DNA from: Flavobacteriales bacterium UBA4011
GTDB lineage: Bacteria; Bacteroidota; Bacteroidia; Flavobacteriales_D; Crocinitomicaceae
NCBI GenBank assembly: GCA_002384725.1
Contig: DGBF01000049.1
Location: forward strand, 1 to 13,777
DNA: 13,777 nucleotides
Direction of reading: 5' to 3'
Shown one piece after another: positions 6,838 to 12,429 of the stretch. The notes below the pieces were generated by a model that had not been told where the DNA came from, made no database searches, and saw only the letters and a program-made list of their open reading frames with translations. The position numbers and the translations under genes were made by a program. Numbering within the stretch: position 1 is the stretch's first letter; each line of letters starts with the position of its first letter.

Positions 6838-8543
6838 TAATTCGTTATGTATCTTTTATCTTATCGCTATTCACCGCGTATTCCGCATTGGCTCAAAAAC
6901 CACATGTAGAAATCATAGTTGAACAGTCTGAAGTAGAAGTTGGCAATCAATTTACAATTATTGTAAAGTCGAATTTGATGGGTGAACTAAAAATCAATCT
7001 ACCCGACGAATTTGAACAAGGAGTAAATGTTTTCAGTCGATCTGAACAAGACTTTGATGGAAATACTGGAGAAAGCACCAGGACCGTTTTCCACGGAAGA
7101 TCTGGAAGTATACACACCGCAGGCACATTTACAATTGGTCCAGCTTTTATTCGCCATGGAAACAAGGTGTACAAATCAAATAAAGTTAGAATTAAAGTGG
7201 TGACAGAGGAGAGTAATGCTGCCTCTACCCTTGATGAAAATATTTTTCGAAAACCAGCAACAGGTGCGATAGAAGTTGAAAAGCAAAAAATTTATTGTGG
7301 TGAAGCTATTGTGCTTCAACCCGTGATTTACTCAAAATTTATCCCAAATGGGTTTGTGGATTATGAAAGATGTACCTTCTCCACTCCGGTTGATCAGCAT
7401 TTTCTTGTTAAACCAGATGAAGTAACACCAACTCAGATCAATGCAAACGGTCACAAATGCTATAAATTAGAATTCAATAGGCAAGTGGTATTCGTGAATA
7501 GCCCAGGGGAAATTTTTATTAAGCCTTTTCAAATGACTTTGAAATCAGGTTTTGAAGGATATTCCGTTCGCGCCAAACGCGCGCATTTCAAAGTTGTTCC
7601 TTTGCCAGGTGGTGCTCCAAAGTCCTTTTTAGGAGGCGTAGGAACCTTTAAAATAAACCATGAAATTGATAAATTAGAAGCGAAGCAAGGCGATATTGTG
7701 ACGCTTACGGTTGTCATCTCAGGACAAGGAAACTTGCACGATATCAGCAAACCGAAAATCGACTTTGGAAAGAATTTCAACTTGTATGGAGATCCCGAAA
7801 TTGTAGAAAATTTGAAATTCACTACCAAGGGAGCCCAAGGTGAAATTCGAATCATTTATCATTTACAAGCTATCACTGACGGATTTTCTAAATTTCCCAA
7901 TTTGATGATGAGTTATTTCGATCCTAAACAGGAAAAATACTGCACAATTACCTCTCAACCGGCTCAAATTGTTGTAGAAAGTAATCCGTCTTTCGTTCTT
8001 AAAAACGATACCACTGCCTCTTCCAAAGAAATGTCGGTGACTCATTTTAACGATAAAAATTCAGTTTCAAAAAGTATTTTTACGAGTTCAACAGCCAAAT
8101 GGGTAGGCTTCTCTGCTCCTGTTTGTGCAGCATTTTTGTTCCTTTTGTTTAGACGAAAACAAGGAGAAGAAGAAGAAGAAGAAGAACCTCAGGCAATCCA
8201 AGTTTTTGAACAGAAAGTGACTCAATTTAACACTGGAGAATTTCTGTCCGTTCTCCAAGCACATGCAAACAATAGAAATGTTTTGCCTTTTTTCACCCAA
8301 TTATCGAAAGACTTGCAAGTCGCCACATCTATTGCTGCAAAAGGTGACGGAAATTGGGTGCTCTCTACCGACGAGAAAAAGCAGTTTTTCGAAGATGAAA
8401 ATTTCTCTGAAGAATTTAAATCTATGTTTTTTGATTTACAACAAAAATGTGAATTGTGTCGCTATGGTGGCCAAAAACAAGAGGATGATTTGTCGGTTTA
8501 TTTGACCAATGCGGAGACCATTTTGAAAACTTTAGAAAAATAA
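6831..8543 (+). CDS. batD: BatD, large membrane-anchored beta-domain protein
   Basis: 570 residues, usual for BatD. The signal peptide ends near residue 22 (SLFTAYSALAQ). The long periplasmic part (23-420) is built of Ig-like beta domains; VEIIVEQSEVEVGNQFTI at the start and KLEAKQGDIVTLTVVISGQG near 281-300 are typical BatD segments. A helix at about 424-440 (WVGFSAPVCAAFLFLLF) is followed by RRK and seven glutamates (446-452), then a cytoplasmic helical tail of about 120 residues. It is the last gene of the operon. No batE follows, and only a weak 4-bp hairpin (8545-8559) is seen after the stop, so the operon end is not well marked. Confidence 0.94.
   Translation: MVIIRYVSFILSLFTAYSALAQKPHVEIIVEQSEVEVGNQFTIIVKSNLMGELKINLPDEFEQGVNVFSRSEQDFDGNTGESTRTVFHGRSGSIHTAGTFTIGPAFIRHGNKVYKSNKVRIKVVTEESNAASTLDENIFRKPATGAIEVEKQKIYCGEAIVLQPVIYSKFIPNGFVDYERCTFSTPVDQHFLVKPDEVTPTQINANGHKCYKLEFNRQVVFVNSPGEIFIKPFQMTLKSGFEGYSVRAKRAHFKVVPLPGGAPKSFLGGVGTFKINHEIDKLEAKQGDIVTLTVVISGQGNLHDISKPKIDFGKNFNLYGDPEIVENLKFTTKGAQGEIRIIYHLQAITDGFSKFPNLMMSYFDPKQEKYCTITSQPAQIVVESNPSFVLKNDTTASSKEMSVTHFNDKNSVSKSIFTSSTAKWVGFSAPVCAAFLFLLFRRKQGEEEEEEEPQAIQVFEQKVTQFNTGEFLSVLQAHANNRNVLPFFTQLSKDLQVATSIAAKGDGNWVLSTDEKKQFFEDENFSEEFKSMFFDLQQKCELCRYGGQKQEDDLSVYLTNAETILKTLEK
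8166..8186 (+). repeat. (GAA)7 microsatellite inside batD
   Basis: Seven perfect GAA codons encode residues 446-452, right after the stop-transfer arginines. Because the unit is three bases, length change would alter only the number of glutamates and keep the frame, so it is not a phase-variation switch. Confidence 0.9.
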
Positions 8544-8592
8544 CCGAGTTTCCTTCTCGACCTTTGTCCTCCTCGTCGGATAAACGCATAAC

Positions 8593-8608
8593 CTTTGCGT
8601 GCTTTGCG
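8593..8608 (+). repeat. CTTTGCG short repeat upstream of rlmN
   Basis: CTTTGCG occurs at 8593-8599 and 8602-8608, a 9-base step, with a looser CCTTTGTCC at 8561-8569. CTTTGCG-type phrases are familiar to me from intergenic DNA of many Bacteroidota. The second copy supplies the TTG used as the -33 box of the rlmN promoter. Confidence 0.5.
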
Positions 8609-8635
8609 CGAAACCACCCAAATTGCTTACTTTTG
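8604..8635 (+). promoter_or_regulatory. rlmN promoter, possibly giving a leaderless mRNA
   Basis: TACTTTTG (8628-8635) fits TAnnTTTG at all fixed positions, and TTG (8604-8606; TTTG from 8603) is 21 bases upstream. The ATG begins only five bases after the box. With the usual distance from box to start point, transcription would begin at about 8639-8641, on or next to the ATG. Confidence 0.6.
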
Positions 8636-8640
8636 TCCTC

Positions 8641-9714
8641 ATGTCCAATACCAAGAAAAATATTCGTGAATTTTCTATTGATGAAATCAAAGAATACTTG
8701 ACTTCCATCGGTGAAAAACCCTTTCGCGCAAAACAGATTTTCGAATGGTTGTGGAAGAAAAACGCACATACTTTCGATGAAATGTCGAACCTCAGTTTAA
8801 GTTTGAGAGAGAAATTAGAAGAAGCCTTTTTAATCGATCACATCGTTTTGGACGATCAACAAATTTCCGGCGATAAAACCATCAAGTGTGCGTTTAAAGT
8901 AAATGAAACCCAAGTCATCGAAGGAGTGCTAATTCCGACAAAATCGAGAATGACGGCGTGTATTTCCTCACAAGTGGGTTGCAGTTTGGCTTGTGCTTTT
9001 TGTGCAACGGGACGCTTAAAAATGATGCGTAATTTGACAGCAGGTGAAATCGTAGACCAAGTTGTGTATTTGAACAATCAAGCGGAAAAACATTACGGTC
9101 AACATTTGTCGAATATCGTTTACATGGGAATGGGCGAACCGCTTTTGAATTACAAAAACATGCTCCGTTCAACAGAGATTTTGACATCTGAAGACGGGTT
9201 GGGAATTTCACCAAAACGAATTACTGTTTCAACCGCTGGAATTGCGAAACTCATCAAGAAATTGGGCGATGATAATGTACGGTTCAACTTGGCTTTGTCT
9301 CTGCATGCTGCAAATGATGAAAAGCGCAACAAAATCATGGAGATCAATGAAACCAACGATATTGAAGCTTTGCGCGAAGCCTTAGTTTATTTCTATGAGA
9401 AAACAGGTAGCCGCATCACTTTTGAATACATCATTTTCAAAGATTTCAACGACGAAATTCAAGATGCACGCGAATTGGCCGAATTTGCCAAATGCGTTCC
9501 GTGTAAAATAAATATCATTGAATACAATCCAATCGACGATGGTGTTTTGCAACAAGCCGACCCACAAAAAGTAGATGCTTTTGCTCAGTTTTTGGAAGAC
9601 AGAAATCTGATTGTAAATGTGCGCAGAAGTCGTGGCAAAGACATTGATGCAGCTTGCGGTCAATTAGCGAATAAGAACAATGCAATATTGAAGGAGGAAA
9701 GAATTTTGAAGTAA
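8641..9714 (+). CDS. rlmN: 23S rRNA (A2503)-C2 / tRNA (A37)-C2 methyltransferase RlmN
   Basis: 357 residues. This radical SAM enzyme methylates C2 of adenosine 2503 in 23S rRNA and of A37 in some tRNAs. The iron-sulfur motif CSLACAFC gives C114, C118 and C121; the methyl-carrying cysteine is C339 in DIDAACG, and E94 in VIEGVLIP matches the conserved glutamate. YMGMGEPLLN and ITVSTAG are SAM-binding hallmarks, and FNLALSLHAAND is a further conserved RlmN segment. The N-terminal FSIDEIKEYLTSIGEKPFRAKQ aligns with known RlmN starts, so the ATG at 8641 is right; the in-frame GTG at 8599 would sit inside the promoter. It appears to be its own transcription unit. RlmN rather than Cfr is supported by housekeeping-like sequence and composition like the neighbours. 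Confidence 0.97.
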   Translation: MSNTKKNIREFSIDEIKEYLTSIGEKPFRAKQIFEWLWKKNAHTFDEMSNLSLSLREKLEEAFLIDHIVLDDQQISGDKTIKCAFKVNETQVIEGVLIPTKSRMTACISSQVGCSLACAFCATGRLKMMRNLTAGEIVDQVVYLNNQAEKHYGQHLSNIVYMGMGEPLLNYKNMLRSTEILTSEDGLGISPKRITVSTAGIAKLIKKLGDDNVRFNLALSLHAANDEKRNKIMEINETNDIEALREALVYFYEKTGSRITFEYIIFKDFNDEIQDARELAEFAKCVPCKINIIEYNPIDDGVLQQADPQKVDAFAQFLEDRNLIVNVRRSRGKDIDAACGQLANKNNAILKEERILK

Positions 9715-9734
9715 TGTTCAGTATCGCACGAAAG

Positions 9735-9749
9735 TTCTCTTTTGGAGAA
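9735..9749. terminator. Weak hairpin after rlmN
   Basis: TTCTC (9735-9739) pairs with GAGAA (9745-9749) around a five-base loop, 20 bases after the rlmN stop, followed by the T-rich stretch 9754-9757. Five pairs and four Ts make a marginal terminator; it is the best one seen between the convergent rlmN and namZ genes. Confidence 0.3.
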
Positions 9750-9752
9750 TGA

Positions 9753-9899
9753 ATTTTAAAGTTTGTAAAAAATATAAATCCTATTTTGACGCTGAAAACT
9801 CACAAAGACTTTGGAGCAATTGACTCAAACAAGGATGGCTTTATTTCGAAAAATGAATTCGACACAAAGCGCCACGTCCAGAAGGGAAGGGAGAAATAA
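9753..9899 (+). pseudogene. Relic of an EF-hand calcium-binding protein
   Basis: This frame encodes THKDFGAIDSNKDGFISKNE, then FDTKRHVQKGREK and a stop. DSNKDGFISKNE is a perfect 12-residue EF-hand loop: D1, N3, D5, G6, I8 and E12 are all in place, with F and I at the expected helix positions before it. The frame opens after a TGA at 9750-9752 and contains no ATG; a TTG at 9786 could start a 37-residue peptide. The overlapping frame from the ATG at 9749 encodes only 24 residues. One EF hand without a partner, a signal peptide or a proper start suggests the tail of a decayed gene. A functional mini-protein with a TTG start cannot be ruled out. Confidence 0.45.
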
Positions 9900-9916
9900 T
9901 CTGTGGCTAGGATCAG

Positions 9917-9963
9917 AGAAACCAGAGTAGAGAGCTGAGCCAGTCGATTCTGTTCTATGTTCT
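9917..9963. repeat. Heptad-spaced AGA repeats, inverted, at the namZ 3' end
   Basis: On the plus strand AGAAACC, AGAGTAG, AGAGCTG and AGCCAGT run in 7-base steps (9917-9944). On the minus strand AGAACAT (9963-9957) and AGAACAG (9956-9950) run in the opposite direction and overlap the namZ stop codon. The arms match only loosely. This is weaker than the other arrays. Confidence 0.35.
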
Positions 9964-11230
9964 AATAAAGAAGATACTTCGCCCGAATTTTTTTAAAAGC
10001 ATCCAGATCCGCTTTCCACTTTTGACGAATCTCTTTTTCGTTCATTCCGCTTTGAATCTGTTTCAACAAGGTCGTATTTCCGGCCAATTTATTGAAAAAT
10101 GATTCGTTAGTGATAAATTCCGCGTTGTCCTTGAGGAGTTTTTGTGCTTCGATGAGATAAGATAGATCCAGTCTTCTGGCCTTCATTCCGCCAGCTTCAT
10201 GCAGGTTATAACCATTGCACAATTTATTCTCCAACAAAGGGTGCTTCGCTCCTTCCGAAGATTTTGGTGTGAAACTAAAATCGGTTTTCGGGAAATTTGG
10301 ATGTCCATAAATTTCAAACGGTGTTTCTGTACCTCGACCCACACTCACGCTTGTTCCTTCGAAAAAGCACAAACCTGGGTACAATTGAATGGACTCATCC
10401 GTTCTTAGATTTGGAGAGGGCGCAACAGGCAATGAATAATTCATATTGTGCCAATAACCACTCATTGAAATAACCGTCAAATCACATTTCAAATTGTTTG
10501 GCAACCAACCTTCTCCGTTGATCATTTGTCCGTACTCGCCAATCGTCATTCCGTATACCACTGGCACAGGATGCATTCCAACAAATGAAGTTTGACTTTT
10601 TTCCAACACGGGTCCATCGATATAATGTGCATTTGGATTTGGTCGATCTAACACAATTAGCGGGATTTTTGCTTCAGCACACGCCTCCATAACATAATGA
10701 AGCGTAGAAATATAAGTGTAAAATCGTACGCCAACATCTTGAATATCGAATACCATGGCATCCAATCCACTCATCATTTCTTTCGAAGGTTTTTTTGTGT
10801 TTCCGTATAAGGACATAATGGACAATCCTGTTTTTGCGTCTATGGTTGCTGAAACATGTTCTCCTGCATCTGCTTTACCCCGGAATCCATGCTCTGGAGC
10901 GAAAACTTTGGTCACCTTTACATCCATTCCCAACAAAGTATCGACCAAATGCACGTCGCCTATCATTCCAGTTTGGTTGGAAACCACGCCTACTCGTTTG
11001 TTCAGCAATGCTTCGCGATACAATTCGGTGCGTTGGATCCCAAGTGACAAAGGCATCATTTTGTCTTTCGCTTCTGGGATATCCTTTTGAACTAATTCTA
11101 TATTCTCAATCTCCGAATTTTCATGAATCTGCGCACATTGAATCAAGGTAATCGCCAAAATTCCTTCCAGACAAAAAAACAAGGCAGATCTATGTAAACG
11201 AAGGAAGTAAAGTGTGATATTTTTCATCAT
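9962..11230 (-). CDS. namZ: NamZ-type (DUF1343) exo-beta-N-acetylmuramidase
   Basis: 422 residues. DUF1343 enzymes remove terminal N-acetylmuramic acid from the non-reducing end of peptidoglycan fragments and serve cell-wall recycling. Family motifs present: GVVSNQTG (81-88), FAPEHGFRG (110-118), VFDIQDVGVRFYTYISTLHY (150-169), VLDRPNPN (183-190), FVGMHPVPVVYGMTIGEYG (206-224) and the C-terminal GTSVSVGRGTETPFE. The N-terminus has a hydrophobic stretch (16-31) ending LIQC; C32 could be a lipoprotein cysteine, although Q just before it is unusual, so a plain signal peptide or anchor is possible. Two ATGs stand together (11230, 11227); I give the first. It is transcribed alone, convergent with rlmN and divergent from the DUF4476 gene. 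No other recycling genes are in view. Confidence 0.93.
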   Translation of the reverse strand: MMKNITLYFLRLHRSALFFCLEGILAITLIQCAQIHENSEIENIELVQKDIPEAKDKMMPLSLGIQRTELYREALLNKRVGVVSNQTGMIGDVHLVDTLLGMDVKVTKVFAPEHGFRGKADAGEHVSATIDAKTGLSIMSLYGNTKKPSKEMMSGLDAMVFDIQDVGVRFYTYISTLHYVMEACAEAKIPLIVLDRPNPNAHYIDGPVLEKSQTSFVGMHPVPVVYGMTIGEYGQMINGEGWLPNNLKCDLTVISMSGYWHNMNYSLPVAPSPNLRTDESIQLYPGLCFFEGTSVSVGRGTETPFEIYGHPNFPKTDFSFTPKSSEGAKHPLLENKLCNGYNLHEAGGMKARRLDLSYLIEAQKLLKDNAEFITNESFFNKLAGNTTLLKQIQSGMNEKEIRQKWKADLDAFKKIRAKYLLY

Positions 11231-11610
11231 TTGATGGGTGTCGTATATTTTCCGAAGGTAGAAATTAATTTGCCCTTCGTTTTGGGTTGTGCAAATTCTA
11301 TTCCACGTTTTATTGTGGATGAAGGGAGGTGATTTTTCAACATTAAGAAATTAAGTAATGAAGAAAAGTGGGGTGCCCTAAGAATTAGAATCAACTTTTT
11401 TACCAATAACATCACAAAGAGTAAAATCCCTTTGGTCAATAAACACTTCGCGAGACTACCATAAAAGACCTTCTTTGTTTTTTCATCTCTTAATTTCTTA
11501 ATGTTAAAGGCTCACGTAGTTCGTTAAATAATTCCTAAAACCCCTCGTTTCACTCTTTTTGGAACAGTTATTGAATTTCACTCCATTATTAACCAATAAA
11601 ATTAAGAGCC
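11231..11610. other. 380-base divergent intergenic region
   Basis: This gap lies between the namZ start and the DUF4476 start and must hold both promoters. I find no full match to the TTG/TAnnTTTG consensus on either strand; the nearest on the minus strand is TACCTTCG shortly before namZ, without a -33 box. The dominant feature is the inverted repeat at 11339-11505. I see no RNA gene and no convincing coding sequence. Confidence 0.6.
11339..11505. repeat. Palindromic 8-bp repeat array with a perfect 17-bp inverted repeat
   Basis: Bases 11339-11355 are the exact reverse complement of 11489-11505 (17 of 17), and similarity continues inward for about ten more bases with mismatches. Each arm is itself a tandem array: ATTAAGAA, ATTAAGTA, ATGAAGAA at 11342-11365 on the plus strand, and ATTAAGAA, ATTAAGAG, ATGAAAAA on the minus strand at 11502-11479. 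The centre is 133 bases of unrelated DNA. No direct duplication flanks the arms, so a MITE is possible but not shown. Confidence 0.7.
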
Positions 11611-12306
11611 ATGAGAAAAATGATACCCACTTTAGTTGCAATGTTCGTCTTTATGACGAGTCAAGCAGGAGAACTTTATGTAAAGATCAATTCTACGCCA
11701 GGTTCTTATTACGCCACTTTCGAAAATCAAGCGGTTTACAACAACTCTGGAATATTTCGATTTTTCGAATTGATAGGAGACCACAGCAATCTACTTGTTA
11801 GACATCAAGTTTCGCAACAGGTAATGGCAAATGTTCACATCAGTGTGCCATATAACCAAAGAGTGATAGGAGAAATTAACACGTTTGGTCAATTTATATT
11901 GATCGAATCACAACCCTTGAATTACATCAGCTGGTACGCTCAACAAAACCCATTTGTCGTTCAAAATCACCCAGGGATTTGTCCACCAATGACGCATCCA
12001 ATTGGGATGATGAGTTACCAACAATTGAGTGAAGCTGATTACCAAGCATTTTTAGAGCATGTTGAAGATGAAGTTTTTGATAGTGGTAAACTTGCCACAG
12101 CGCAAAATTTCGTGAAAAAGACACGAATGTCTGCTGAACAAATCAAGGGAATAGCCGATGTATTTACCTTCGATGAAAGCCGTTTGAGATGGGCGAAATT
12201 TGCCTACGATTACTGTTACAATCCGGCAAACTACTACAAATTGGATGACGCATTTACCTTCTCGTCAAACAGAGATGCCTTGAAAGCATACATTGCCAAA
12301 AAATAA
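11611..12306 (+). CDS. Secreted DUF4476-domain protein
   Basis: 231 residues. The signal peptide is about 1-19 (IPTLVAMFVFMTSQAG). Residues 20-110 form a beta-rich domain (ELYVKINSTPGSYYATFENQ, then NVHISVPYNQRVIGEINTFG) that may resemble a secretion-linked or adhesin-like beta sandwich, but I cannot name it. Residues about 132-229 are a DUF4476 domain: ADYQAFLEHVEDEVFDSGKL, AQNFVKKTRMSAEQIKGIAD, FTFDESRLRWAKFAYDYC and the final YKLDDAFTF...RDALKAYI pattern all fit. DUF4476 proteins are common in Bacteroidota and have no known function. It is a single-gene transcript ended by a strong terminator directly downstream. Confidence 0.85.
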   Translation: MRKMIPTLVAMFVFMTSQAGELYVKINSTPGSYYATFENQAVYNNSGIFRFFELIGDHSNLLVRHQVSQQVMANVHISVPYNQRVIGEINTFGQFILIESQPLNYISWYAQQNPFVVQNHPGICPPMTHPIGMMSYQQLSEADYQAFLEHVEDEVFDSGKLATAQNFVKKTRMSAEQIKGIADVFTFDESRLRWAKFAYDYCYNPANYYKLDDAFTFSSNRDALKAYIAKK

Positions 12307-12320
12307 AACTGAATTTTTAC

Positions 12321-12376
12321 AAAACCGTCCATTCTGAAACTCGAGTGCCTTCGACAGATGAAATGGACGGTTTTTT
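12321..12376 (+). terminator. Strong intrinsic terminator after the DUF4476 gene
   Basis: AAAACCGTCCATT (12321-12333) pairs perfectly with AATGGACGGTTTT (12362-12374), a 13-bp stem with six T residues (12371-12376) at the 3' end. The loop is 28 bases, rather long, but can fold further through TCGA (12341-12344) with TCGA (12351-12354). The stem is followed by T on one strand and preceded by A on the other, so it could also act on the minus strand. Confidence 0.85.
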
Positions 12377-12429
12377 ATGCCTTTTTTCGACAAAACTTCG
12401 CCCAATACAAATAGTAAGTCCAAGTAGAA

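Noticed and set aside
8599..8640. Upstream GTG start for rlmN
   Set aside because: It lies inside the promoter and adds 14 residues not seen in RlmN proteins.
11227..11439. 70-codon minus-strand frame just upstream of namZ
   Set aside because: It runs through the 8-bp repeat arm, resembles no family, and would overlap the namZ start; it is probably chance.
11339..11505. Calling the palindrome an insertion sequence or proven MITE
   Set aside because: There is no transposase frame inside and no flanking target duplication; only one copy is in view.
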